From Pseudodesulfovibrio sp. (GTDB lineage: Bacteria > Desulfobacterota > Desulfovibrionia > Desulfovibrionales > Desulfovibrionaceae), in NCBI GenBank assembly GCA_016342345.1, contig JAEINO010000015.1, positions 1-64,000 of the forward strand: a stretch of DNA of 64,000 bases, read 5' to 3'. This document shows, one piece after another, positions 53,050 to 62,538 of the stretch. Each line of letters begins with the position of its first letter. The stretch's first letter is position 1. Position numbers and translations under genes: made by a program. The notes beneath the pieces were generated by a model that saw only the letters and a program-made list of their open reading frames with translations, was not told the origin of the DNA and made no database searches.

Positions 53050-54369
53050 CTAGTATTCCTGATCTGTCAGAATAATGCCGAGTTTGTCCCATTGGGTTTT
53101 GGCCTCGGTGTCTGCCTTGGCTGCCAGATGGTCGGGCAGAGGTTCTATGACCAATGCCTCGGCCACCAGTTGCCAGAGATATTTTACCTCGAATTCGCAT
53201 CCCTCGAAATACTTGGGAATACGTTTCATGATCTGGTCGCGGCAGTTGGAGCAACCAACCACGACTACGTCTGCACCGCTTTGTCTGATCTGTTCATGCT
53301 TGTATCGTGCATGCCAGGCAGATTGATCTTCAAAGGGCATGGGCCACATGCCTCCACCTGCGCCGCAGCAGTAGTTCTTTTCGCGGTTGGGGGTCAATTC
53401 CACAAAGTTATCGACACATTGCTGCATGATCCAGCGCGGTTCATCAAAATACCCTTTGCCGAAGTTGCGTTCCAGTTCCCGCCCATGTTTGCAGGAGTCG
53501 TGAAAGGTGAAGCTTTTTCCGGCGTGAACGGATTTGTCGAGCTTGATTCGGCCTTCCTTGATCAATTCCATCAGATAATCATAAAGGTACAGGAAATCGA
53601 TCGTGTTATCAGGGTCGTATTCGACGAGTTTGGACATGCCCTTGCGACAGCCGTATGAACCGCCGCCGCAGTCTGGCATGATCATGCGTTTGATACCGAA
53701 TTCCTTCATGTACGAGATTTTGCGGCGAGCCAGTTCTTTGTTTCCGGCATCGTCTCCGGTAAAAAGGGCCCAGTCCACGGCTTCCCAATTGTCACTGGGA
53801 ACAGTCCAGTTTTCTCTGGCCGCGTAGAATATTTTCCACCACCATAACTGGTCTTCAAAATCTCCGTATACTTCCTTGGAATTGGGAAAAAAGAGAATGT
53901 CAGCTTTCTGTCTGTCTACAGGGACATAAAATCCGGGGCACTCTTCGGCCAGTTCTTCGCTCAGTTCGGCCATGCCTTCCAGATAATCCTCTCTGGAAAT
54001 GGCAAGGTTGTTGCCGGTTTCAAGATTGTTGACCATGCCTTTGTGCAGGGAGCCCGGTACGTCTTTACGCGGTCTGAGGCTTTTCAGGTGGGTCATGATG
54101 GATGGTATGTCTATACCGCCGGGACATGAATTGGCACAACGGCCGCAACCGGTACACATCCATGGAAAATTTGAGTCGATAACAGCATCGATCAGCCCGT
54201 TGGCCAGTAGTCGCATGACTTTTCTGGTGTCCCATCCTGCCGTGCCTGGTGCGCCGGTTGTGGGGCAGCCATTGGAGCAGGACCCACAGACAACGCAATT
54301 GGAAAAATCATACTTGTTAAAGCAATCCAAGTCGTTGTCTTTCAAGCTATTTAATGTTGCGTGGTTCAT
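53050..54369 (-). CDS. HdrD-like (Fe-S)-binding heterodisulfide reductase-related protein
   Basis: CVVCGSCSNGCPTTG, CTGCGRCANSCPGG, CCGAGGGMWP and CSNCRDQIMKR motifs. Confidence 0.9.
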   Translation of the reverse strand: MNHATLNSLKDNDLDCFNKYDFSNCVVCGSCSNGCPTTGAPGTAGWDTRKVMRLLANGLIDAVIDSNFPWMCTGCGRCANSCPGGIDIPSIMTHLKSLRPRKDVPGSLHKGMVNNLETGNNLAISREDYLEGMAELSEELAEECPGFYVPVDRQKADILFFPNSKEVYGDFEDQLWWWKIFYAARENWTVPSDNWEAVDWALFTGDDAGNKELARRKISYMKEFGIKRMIMPDCGGGSYGCRKGMSKLVEYDPDNTIDFLYLYDYLMELIKEGRIKLDKSVHAGKSFTFHDSCKHGRELERNFGKGYFDEPRWIMQQCVDNFVELTPNREKNYCCGAGGGMWPMPFEDQSAWHARYKHEQIRQSGADVVVVGCSNCRDQIMKRIPKYFEGCEFEVKYLWQLVAEALVIEPLPDHLAAKADTEAKTQWDKLGIILTDQEY

Positions 54370-54895
54370 CGCGCATGTTCCTGATGGTGCCGTGATTGCC
54401 AGGGGCAGGGGCTGGCCGTTTTTGTCTGTTGTGGTGAAAGGTCCGTGAAAAATGACATCATGGCCTTTTCTGCTTTGTTACAAAATTGTTTCAAGCAGGG
54501 CGTCCTACATAAGAATTTGCATTAGGTCAAAGCCTTGAATTGAAGCCGAGTTTTGCAAGGTCAGTTGCGTTTTTAATGAGTAACATGGTGGAAAGAAAGC
54601 AGAAGGTTTGATGAAAATTGAAAATGCATGGACTTGTTTGGCGTATGGGAGGGGTAAAACTTTTCATTATGAGAAACAGGCCGTGAAGAGCATGAGTTCG
54701 ATTATTGTTGTTTTACGCCTGTCGCGAAGTAGATGTGCCGGGCATGAATGGTTTCAGGGTGTTTAGATATGGAAAAGAGCGGAGAGCATTGTCTGGCAGA
54801 TATTTTGATAAGCGGCCCGTTCCAGTGAAAGGAGGAACGGGCGCACATTTTCGTAGCGAGGCCCTGTAGTCGGGTCTTTATTGTTCGGGTGCAGT

Positions 54896-56602
54896 TCAGC
54901 TTCCGGACGGTTTTCTTTTTCTGCGTCGTCTGCGAGGTCTGGGCTTGGACTCATTGTCTGAAGATCCGGTAGATCTGGGAGCTGCTTTATTGGGAGCCGG
55001 CTCAACTCGTTCGGGCTCGGGAGAGACCTCTCGCTCTACGATTTTTTGTTCGCGAACTTCAGGCTCGTGTTGAGGTTTGTCGGCTTTTCTTTCCAGCTGC
55101 TTTGGCTTGTCTCTCTGATTATCGTCGCGAGGACCGTTGCTCTTTTCTCTTGGTTTGCGTTCTCTCGGTTGGATTTTACCGGGATTTGTTTTCTTTGGTG
55201 TATCCGTTTTGGCTGCGGGTTCCACTGGTTTGCCGTGCAGGGTGGGCTGATAAATTTCGTCGAGCAGCATGGTCAGCAGTCCCAGGGTTTCCTCGTCTGC
55301 GGCGTATTTTTTTGCCAGAGGCAGGAAGCGGGAGACTCGTTCGCGCTGAATGTTGGTCAGCTTGCGATATTTCTTTTCAAGCAGGGCGGTGAGTCGTTCT
55401 TCGATGATGGCGGAAACGTCTTCCTCTGTCGGGTCCTTGATTTCTTCGAATTTGATCTTGAACCGTGTGGCAATACGCTCCAGTTCCATTTTTTGGATGA
55501 CATCCACCATGGTGATGGCAGTTCCGGTCGCTCCGGCCCGGCCCGTGCGTCCAGCTCTGTGGACATAGGATTCGGGGTCTTCCGGCGGTTCCATCATGAA
55601 GACGTGGGAGAGTTCCGGGATATCGATGCCTCGTGCTGCCACGTCTGTGGCCACCAGAAAGCGCAATTTGCCTTCCTTGATTTTGGCCATGAGGTGTTCG
55701 CGTTTGTTTTGGGTCAGGTCCGAGGTCAGTCCCTCGGCATCGAATCCGAACTGGGAGAGCAAGGCTGCGGTGAATTCGACATTGCGCTTGGTGTTGCAAA
55801 AGATGAGGGCAGACGTCGGGTTTTCCAACTCGATGAATTTGATGAGTTTGCGTTCCTTGCCCATGGCCTCTACTTCGACGAATTGGTGGGCGATGGCCGA
55901 GACATTCTCCTCGTCGCTGGAAAGACTGAGGATTTCAGGTTCATGCATGAACTCCTCGGCCAGTCGCAGTACGCTCTGAGGGAAGGTGGCCGAGAACATG
56001 AAAGAGCCGACCAGATTGCGCGGCAGGTAGCGTTTGACCTCCACCATGTCCGGGTAGAATCCCACGGAGAGCATGCGGTCGGCCTCGTCGAATATGAGTA
56101 CCTTGAGATTGTCGAGTATCAGGTTGCGGCGAACGAGATGGTCGAGGATACGACCGGGCGTGCCGACCACGAGCTGTGCGCCATCGCGGAAGGCATCAAG
56201 CTGTTCCTTGTATCCGACACCACCGTAAACGGCGACGACCTTGATGCCGTCCGTGCCTGCCAGAACGCGGGCTTCTTCGGCAACCTGGCGAGCCAGTTCG
56301 CGGGTGGGGACCATTATCAGGGTTTGGCATTGGGGCTTTCTCGGATCGAGTTTCTCGATAAGCGGCAGGATGAATGCACCGGTTTTGCCGGAGCCGGTTC
56401 GGGCCTGGACCATGACGTCCTTTCCGGCCATGAGATAGGGCATGGCTTTTTGCTGGACAGGCATGAGATCGTTCCATCCGGCGCGGTCGCAGGCATCTTT
56501 CAAGTCGTCTGACAAGTCTTCGAATGTTATTTCGACAGGCGTATCGTTTGTTTTGGGTTCCTCGTTTCCGGATTCGGGACGGGAAGTGTTTTCATTTTCC
56601 AT
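54896..56602 (-). CDS. DEAD-box ATP-dependent RNA helicase
   Basis: ARTGSGKTGAF, IFDEADRML, SATFPQ, HRAGRTGRAG; charged C-terminal tail. Confidence 0.97.
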   Translation of the reverse strand: MENENTSRPESGNEEPKTNDTPVEITFEDLSDDLKDACDRAGWNDLMPVQQKAMPYLMAGKDVMVQARTGSGKTGAFILPLIEKLDPRKPQCQTLIMVPTRELARQVAEEARVLAGTDGIKVVAVYGGVGYKEQLDAFRDGAQLVVGTPGRILDHLVRRNLILDNLKVLIFDEADRMLSVGFYPDMVEVKRYLPRNLVGSFMFSATFPQSVLRLAEEFMHEPEILSLSSDEENVSAIAHQFVEVEAMGKERKLIKFIELENPTSALIFCNTKRNVEFTAALLSQFGFDAEGLTSDLTQNKREHLMAKIKEGKLRFLVATDVAARGIDIPELSHVFMMEPPEDPESYVHRAGRTGRAGATGTAITMVDVIQKMELERIATRFKIKFEEIKDPTEEDVSAIIEERLTALLEKKYRKLTNIQRERVSRFLPLAKKYAADEETLGLLTMLLDEIYQPTLHGKPVEPAAKTDTPKKTNPGKIQPRERKPREKSNGPRDDNQRDKPKQLERKADKPQHEPEVREQKIVEREVSPEPERVEPAPNKAAPRSTGSSDNESKPRPRRRRRKRKPSGS

Positions 56603-56765
56603 AAATACCTTCAGATTCTAATGTGAATTCCAGCCGGTTGTTTTTTGAATTGTGGGGCCGGAATGTGAAATTTGTTTTGAAATCGAGGCACAGTATACCT
56701 TTCCTCAGGAATTGTACAATAGGGGAGAGGTAAAAGATACTGTGTGGGCCTCTGGTTCTGTTTGC

Positions 56766-57563
56766 CTAGTGGACGAATTGTTCGTTGAATATTCTCTCTT
56801 CAAGGGAATGATCCGGGTCGAACAGGATGCAGGCCGGGCGCGATATGTCTTCAGTTACGGTAACATGGGCAACATCGCGGACTTCGAATGAATCGGCTGC
56901 CGCACTGACCGGGCGATGGTCCGGGTCGAGAATTATAAATTCGACAGTGGCGGTGTGCGGGAGGAGTGCGCCGCTCCAGCGTCGCGGCCTGAACGGGCTG
57001 ACCGGTGTGAGAGCCAGGACATTTGAGGCCAGCGGAATGATCGGGCCGTGGGCAGACAGGTTGTAGGCCGTGCTTCCTGCCGGAGTGGCGACCATGATGC
57101 CATCGCAGACAAGATTGTCCAGCCGTTCCTTGCCGTTGATGAGCACCTGGATGTTGGCGGATTGCCTGGAATGGCGCAACAGGGCGACCTCGTTGAAGGC
57201 CTTGGCCGTGAACTCCTGGCCGGACATGGTCGTGGCCGTCATCAGGAGCGGGTAGAGAGTATGGCGTTGTGCCATGTTGAGCCGTTCAATGAGATCATTC
57301 ACATCGAATTTGTTGAGCAGGAAGCCCACGGTACCCCGATTCATTCCATAGATGGGCAGGCCTGAATGGAGGTGGTCGTGCATGGTTTGAAGCAGGAATC
57401 CGTCCCCGCCCAAGGCTATGATTGCATCCGCCTGGTTCTCAGGGACTATTTTGTATCGTTCTGAAAGCATGGCAAGCCCTTGTCTGGCTTTGGGCGTTTC
57501 TGATGCGACACAGGTGATCCTTTCGATCTTTACATCGCTCATCACGTTGTTTTGCTTGAACAT
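56766..57563 (-). CDS. nadK: NAD(+)/NADH kinase
   Basis: IIALGGDGFLLQTMHDH, YGMNRGTVGFLLN, VCDGIMVATPAGSTAYNLSAHGPI. Confidence 0.93.
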   Translation of the reverse strand: MFKQNNVMSDVKIERITCVASETPKARQGLAMLSERYKIVPENQADAIIALGGDGFLLQTMHDHLHSGLPIYGMNRGTVGFLLNKFDVNDLIERLNMAQRHTLYPLLMTATTMSGQEFTAKAFNEVALLRHSRQSANIQVLINGKERLDNLVCDGIMVATPAGSTAYNLSAHGPIIPLASNVLALTPVSPFRPRRWSGALLPHTATVEFIILDPDHRPVSAAADSFEVRDVAHVTVTEDISRPACILFDPDHSLEERIFNEQFVH

Positions 57564-57572
57564 GCAGAGGTC

Positions 57573-58880
57573 TTACTTGCGCTCTTCGATGGGCACGTAG
57601 TGGCGAGTTGATTCGCCCATGTATATCTGGCGCGGACGATGGATTCTGGTTGTGCCATCGGTGTTTGTTTCGTTCCAATGGGCTATCCAACCCGGCATGC
57701 GCCCAATGGCGAACATGACCGGGAACATGTCCACGGGGATGCCGAGTGCGCGCAGGATAATGCCGGAGTAAAAGTCGACATTGGGATAGAGTTTGCGCTC
57801 GATGAAATAATCGTCGGACAGGGCTGCATCTGCCAATTCCAGAGCGATGTCGAGCAAGGGGTCATCGTATCCGGTAGACTCAAGCATGTCATGGGTGGCC
57901 TGACGCAGTATTTTGGCACGAGGGTCGAAGCTTTTGTATATTCTATGACCGAAACCCATGAGTCGGAATTCTTTCCGTTTCACTCGTTCTAGGTAGTCGG
58001 GGATGGTGGCATCGCCATCGTGTATTTCTTCAAGCATCTTGATGACGCCCGCATTGGCACCACCATGCAGACGGCCCCACAGGGCGCAGATGCCTGCTGA
58101 AACGGATGCAAACAGGTTTGCTTCGGTGGACTGGACCATGCGCACTGTGGAGCAGGAGCAGTTTTGCTCATGATCGGCGTGCAGCAGGAAGAAAAGGGAC
58201 AATGCCCTGACTTGTTCGTCCGTGGGTTCAAAGTATCTGTGCGGGATGGAGTGCATCATGTGCAGGAAGTTCCGGCAATAGGACAGCTTCGGGTCCGGGT
58301 ACATGAACGGCAGCCCGTGCGCCTTGCGATAGGACCATGCCGCAATGGTGCGAACCTTGGAGATGATTTTGGCTGCGGCGCGGAGGAATTCATCCTCGTT
58401 CTCGATCTGGAGCAGATCGGGATAATAACAACCAAGAGAGTTGATGACCGCAGAAAGAATTGCCATGGGGTGCCCATTGGATGGGACACCTTCAAAATGG
58501 TGGCGCAGGTCTTCGTGTAGCAGTTCCTGGTCACAGAGCAGTTCTCGGAATTCCCTGCGTTGGGTGCTGGTCGGAAGTTCTCCGAAAATGAGCATATAGG
58601 TGGTTTCGATGAAAGTTCCGTTGATGGCTAATTCCTCTATGGGATAGCCGCGATAGCGTAGAATGCCCTTTTCTCCGTCCACGAAGGTGATGGCACTGCT
58701 ACAGGAGCCAGTGTTGCCGTAGCCTGGATCGAACGTGATGTATCCTGTCTCACGGCGTAATTTCGTGATATCGAGAGCGTGCTCGTTTTCGGTGCCGACG
58801 ATGACTGGCAATTCGTAAGTGGTGCCATCAAGAATAAGATAGGCTGTTTTGCCTTTGGCGTCCCTGCTTTCCTTTAACAT
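57573..58880 (-). CDS. gltA: Citrate synthase
   Basis: FVDGEKGILRYRGYPIEELA; GRLHGGANAGVIKMLEEI; FGHRIYKSFDPRAKIL; start adjusted from 58901. Confidence 0.96.
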   Translation of the reverse strand: MLKESRDAKGKTAYLILDGTTYELPVIVGTENEHALDITKLRRETGYITFDPGYGNTGSCSSAITFVDGEKGILRYRGYPIEELAINGTFIETTYMLIFGELPTSTQRREFRELLCDQELLHEDLRHHFEGVPSNGHPMAILSAVINSLGCYYPDLLQIENEDEFLRAAAKIISKVRTIAAWSYRKAHGLPFMYPDPKLSYCRNFLHMMHSIPHRYFEPTDEQVRALSLFFLLHADHEQNCSCSTVRMVQSTEANLFASVSAGICALWGRLHGGANAGVIKMLEEIHDGDATIPDYLERVKRKEFRLMGFGHRIYKSFDPRAKILRQATHDMLESTGYDDPLLDIALELADAALSDDYFIERKLYPNVDFYSGIILRALGIPVDMFPVMFAIGRMPGWIAHWNETNTDGTTRIHRPRQIYMGESTRHYVPIEERK

Positions 58881-59195
58881 GTCATTTCCTCTCAAAGTCA
58901 TAAATGGAGCCCCCCGAGCTGGGTCGGGTGCAGAATATTGTTTGGCTGGCGGCCTGTGGCCGGAGTGGTCATTTTGTGAATGACCGATGATGCGAATTGT
59001 GCATCAAATGAGGTGCGGGCTCATGATCTCAGCGTGTTGAACTATAACAAAACACGGCCTAATGTCAATTGTCGCAATGGGAAGGAATTGTGAAAAAGTA
59101 ATAATGTTCTTTTTTTTCAAGTGTGACGATGCTTTAAAAATCAGTGTTTTTCATAGTACACACGGGGGGTGCGTCTGGTGTTTTCATTTGTGTGG

Positions 59196-59227
59196 TTGAC
59201 AATGGAAATAATACCCCTATAGGGTAT
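59196..59227 (+). promoter_or_regulatory. Promoter with overlapping CsoR/CstR-family-like operator
   Basis: TTGACA (59196-59201), TATAGG (59218-59223); palindrome ATACCC-CTATA-GGGTAT (59211-59227). Confidence 0.5.
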
Positions 59228-59298
59228 ATTGGCGGCGCGGAGAAGAGAACTGATGCGTCAGTCAATCAGTTAAAAAAAATGCGAGGTTTTGAAGCGTT

Positions 59299-60324
59299 AT
59301 GGCAAATGAAAAGAAGATAATGACCGGCGTGAGTCGGCGTGGTTTTCTGAAAGCGTTGAGTGTGGGCGGAGCCGGGATGCTTATTCCCTCCGGTGTTTCG
59401 GCAGTGCAAGAGCGAGTTCCGATGCCTTCAGATGGCGAGCTTGCCACGCTGCTTGATTTGTCCAAGTGCATAGGGTGTGGAGAGTGCGTCAGAGCTTGCC
59501 GCGAATCCAATGCAGCCAAGTTCCCTGAGCCGAAAAAACCATTTCCTGATCTTGTTCCGGCCAGTCGAGCCAGGGCCGAGGATTGGTCCGACAATCGAGA
59601 TGTTGACGATCGGCTTACTCCGTATAATTGGCTTTTTCTCCAGAATGCTCAAGTTGAGTACGAGGGAGAGTCCTACGACATTAATATTCCGCGTCGGTGC
59701 ATGCACTGCCAGAATCCTCCGTGTGCCAATCTGTGTCCGTTCGGTGCGGCCAACAAGCAAACCAATGGCATTACGAAGATCAGTGATTCTCTTTGTATGG
59801 GCGGGGCCAAATGCCGCAAGGTCTGTCCGTGGCACATTCCCCAACGTCAGTCCGGTGTCGGGCTGTATCTGGATATCATGCCGAGATTTGCGGGTAACGG
59901 CGTCATGTACAAGTGTGATCGTTGCTACCAGTTGCTTGACAAGGGTGAATTGCCAGCCTGTATTTCCGCTTGTCCTGAAGACGTCCAGACCATCGGGCCG
60001 CGTCACGAGATAGTTGCCCGGGCCAAAGCTCTGGCCAAGGAGATGAATGGCTTTATCTATGGTCTTGATGAAAACGGCGGGACCAATACTATATATGTAT
60101 CACCTGTCCCATTCAAACTGCTGAACAAGGCGGTTGACAAGGGTAAGGGGAAGCCGCACATGAAGCCGGTGATCGATGTCATGGCGGACGAGACCAATCT
60201 TGCAACGGCCACGTTGCTGGCTCCCTTGGCCGGTGTGGCTGCGGGATTTCTCGGGTTTGGTTCAAAGCTTCTGAAACTTGGTGAATCAGGCAATGAGACC
60301 AATGGAGGCAGCGATGAAAGTTAG
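59299..60324 (+). CDS. Tat-exported 4Fe-4S ferredoxin-type protein
   Basis: SRRGFLKALSVGGAGMLIPSGVSA Tat signal; CIGCGECVRACRES, CMHCQNPPCANLCPFGA, CMGGAKCRKVCPW, CDRCYQLLDKGELPACISACP. Confidence 0.92.
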   Translation: MANEKKIMTGVSRRGFLKALSVGGAGMLIPSGVSAVQERVPMPSDGELATLLDLSKCIGCGECVRACRESNAAKFPEPKKPFPDLVPASRARAEDWSDNRDVDDRLTPYNWLFLQNAQVEYEGESYDINIPRRCMHCQNPPCANLCPFGAANKQTNGITKISDSLCMGGAKCRKVCPWHIPQRQSGVGLYLDIMPRFAGNGVMYKCDRCYQLLDKGELPACISACPEDVQTIGPRHEIVARAKALAKEMNGFIYGLDENGGTNTIYVSPVPFKLLNKAVDKGKGKPHMKPVIDVMADETNLATATLLAPLAGVAAGFLGFGSKLLKLGESGNETNGGSDES

Positions 60325-60775
60325 ACCTTATCCGGCCTGGATAACACGGTTGTATGTTTTTGCCATGGCTGCCCTTGCCGCCACTGGCATGATGCAGATG
60401 CCGCTTACAAAACGCTATTTCATTTCGGATATTCCCGGCATGGCCTGGACTTCTGATTTCTTTCTCGTCCACAAGGTCCACTACCTGCTGGCCGCTTTGC
60501 TCCTGTTCGTGATTGCCCTTGTTGCTGTTCATTGGTTCCGATATTGGTATGAGCGGCTTGTGCTGACGCCCATGGGTATGGCGCGGGTTGTGATTTTGGG
60601 CGGGCTTGTGGTCAGCGGTTGTTTGCGGGTTTACCGCAACCTGCCGGATGTGTCGCTTGATCCATCCATTATTCTCGCTATCGAATGGGTGCATCTGGTG
60701 CTGACCATGGTCATGGGGGGGGTGGCGTTGGCCGCGCTCCTGATGAAGTGTTCCGCTTACGCCAAAAGAGGATAA
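60314..60775 (+). CDS. Cytochrome b561/thiosulfate reductase cytochrome b-like membrane subunit
   Basis: Four-TM protein, overlaps the Tat Fe-S gene; DFFLVHKVHYLLAALLLFVIALVAVHWFRYWYERLVLTPMG; start adjusted from 60278. Confidence 0.8.
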   Translation: MKVRPYPAWITRLYVFAMAALAATGMMQMPLTKRYFISDIPGMAWTSDFFLVHKVHYLLAALLLFVIALVAVHWFRYWYERLVLTPMGMARVVILGGLVVSGCLRVYRNLPDVSLDPSIILAIEWVHLVLTMVMGGVALAALLMKCSAYAKRG

Positions 60776-60810
60776 AAACGGTCGTCATATTCCATTTCAA
60801 TAGAATAATG

Positions 60811-60838
60811 GGGGAGCCTTTGGGTTCCCCTTTTTTTG
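60811..60838 (+). terminator. Rho-independent terminator
   Basis: GGGGAGCC-TTT-GGGTTCCCC-TTTTTTT. Confidence 0.85.
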
Positions 60839-60884
60839 TGCTTGAATTTTGTGGTAAGAAATTGTTCACAATCTGGAGGATTAT

Positions 60885-61220
60885 ATGAAAACAATAGATT
60901 GGAATGAATTTGAACAGGTTGAATTGCGGGCTGGAACCATTGTCAGGGTCGAGGAATTCCCCGAAGCGCTGAGTCCTGCCTACAAGGTGTGGGTGGATTT
61001 TGGCGAGGAGCTCGGAGAAAGAAAATCGAGTGCGCAGATTACGCATCATTATACGATTGATGAACTTGTTGGTCGGCAGATAATAGCGGTGGTGAATTTT
61101 CCGGTTAAGCAGATCGGGCCGATGAAGTCGGAGTGTTTGATTACTGGTTTTTACAGGGATGACGGGGTTGTTTTGGCGGTGCCGGATAAGGTGGTGCCGA
61201 ATGGGGTGAAGTTGGGGTGA
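60885..61220 (+). CDS. csaA: tRNA-binding-domain chaperone CsaA
   Basis: [44 protein letters not shown]...[19 protein letters not shown]. Confidence 0.95.
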   Translation: MKTIDWNEFEQVELRAGTIVRVEEFPEALSPAYKVWVDFGEELGERKSSAQITHHYTIDELVGRQIIAVVNFPVKQIGPMKSECLITGFYRDDGVVLAVPDKVVPNGVKLG

Positions 61221-61260
61221 TGGTTTTGGAATGGAAGGGAATGGAGTGGGAGGGGAAGAG

Positions 61261-62106
61261 AAGAGGAAGAGAGAGCCGGTCGAACCTGCGGTTCTCGCTC
61301 CGAGTTTGGAAATGCCCTTCCGGCGGAGGTACTTTCTTTTAGAGGCCGAAAAGAAAGTACCCAAAGAAACGGCCTTTACTAGCTTGGCCGCTACGCTCAC
61401 TGGCGTAAGAATCTGATCCAATCGGGCTGTTCGCCCTCTTGGTCAGATTCTAAGCCGACTGAGCGGTTAATGCTGGCGGGTGGTTTTTGATGGCGAGGTT
61501 GGAAGAGGGGTGAGGGTGAAGTTGAAAGTTGTCTGGTTTTGTTAGGTTTGTGGGGGAAAGAAGAGGAAGAGAGAGCCGGTCGAACCTGCGGTTCTCGCTC
61601 CGAGTTTGGAAATGCCCTTCCGGCGGAGGTACTTTCTTTTAGAGGTCGAAAAGAAAGTACCCAAAGAAACGGCCTTTACTAGCTTGGCCGCTGCGCTCAC
61701 TGGCGTAAGAATCTGATCCAATCGGGCTGTTCGCCCTCTTGGTCAGTTTCTAAGCCGACTGAGCGGTTAATGCTGGCGGGTGGTTTTTGATGGTTAGGTT
61801 GGAAGAGGGGTGAGGGTGAAGTTGAAAGTTGTCTGGTTTTGTTAGGTTTGTGGGGGAAAGAAGAGGAAGAGAGAGCCGGTCGAACCTGCGGTTCTCGCTC
61901 CGAGTTTGGAAATGCCCTTCCGGCGGAGGTACTTTCTTTTAGAGGTCGAAAAGAAAGTACCCAAAGAAACGGCCTTTACTAGCTTGGCCGCTGCGCTCAC
62001 TGGCGTAAGAATCTGATCCAATCGGGCTGTTCGCCCTCTTGGTCAGTTTCTAAGCCGACTGAGCGGTTAATGCTGGCGGGTGGTTTTTGATGGCGAGGTT
62101 GGAAGA
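61261..62106. repeat. Tandem repeat, exact 300-bp period, ~2.8 copies (units start 61261, 61561, 61861)
   Basis: AAGAGGAAGAGAGAGCCGGTCGAACCTGCGG... repeats at identical offsets 300 bp apart with only a few substitutions; each unit has hairpin GGTACTTTCTTTT-N8-AAAAGAAAGTACC (61328-61361, 61628-61661, 61928-61961). Confidence 0.97.
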
Positions 62107-62283
62107 AGCTAATTTGATTGATTTTCATTGTTTTTAATTTGTAGTTTTCTCTAGCGTTAAGCCATTCAAGGCTTAGAAGCTGACAAAGCGGAGGAGGCGG
62201 CTTCGCGTGGTGGGCCGATATGATTTTGTTGAATAGGCATTGTACGGGGAGGGAGAACATAGACTTTTCATGGGTTGGAGCCG

Positions 62284-62470
62284 ACCCGCTTTGATCAGAT
62301 TCTTGACTTGAACGGCATGCGGCCAAGTTGGAAAGGCGAGTTTTTTTGGTTCTTTTTTGGGGCGGCTCAGCCAAAAAAGAACCCCGCCGGGAGGGCAATT
62401 CCAAAGATTGGAAGCCATGCCGCAGGCGTTGCTGGCTTTTTCTTCCTTTCCTTTCTTCTCTTTCTTTTCC
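62284..62470 (-). repeat. Diverged inverted copy of the 300-bp repeat family
   Basis: Reverse complement shares ordered blocks with the tandem unit (CCTGCGG, TTTGGAA-TGCCCT-CCGGCGG, GCCTTT, CTTGGCCGC, AAGAATCTGATC); hairpin GGTTCTTTTTTGG-N10-CCAAAAAAGAACC at 62348-62383. Confidence 0.8.
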
Positions 62471-62538
62471 CCATCCCAAAAGAGAAAAGCCGCTCCAAAG
62501 AGCGGCCTTCATTATTTCTTATTATCCCAAACGAGCAA

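Noticed and set aside
54815-54842. Hairpin GCCCGTTCC...GGAACGGGC after the helicase gene as a terminator
   Set aside because: Good stem but no convincing U-tract on the minus strand; left uncalled
55046-56512. 488-aa plus-strand ORF opposite the DEAD-box helicase
   Set aside because: Shadow ORF of a gene with all helicase motifs on the minus strand
61261-62106. Tandem repeats considered as a CRISPR array
   Set aside because: 300-bp units without short repeat/spacer structure and no cas genes
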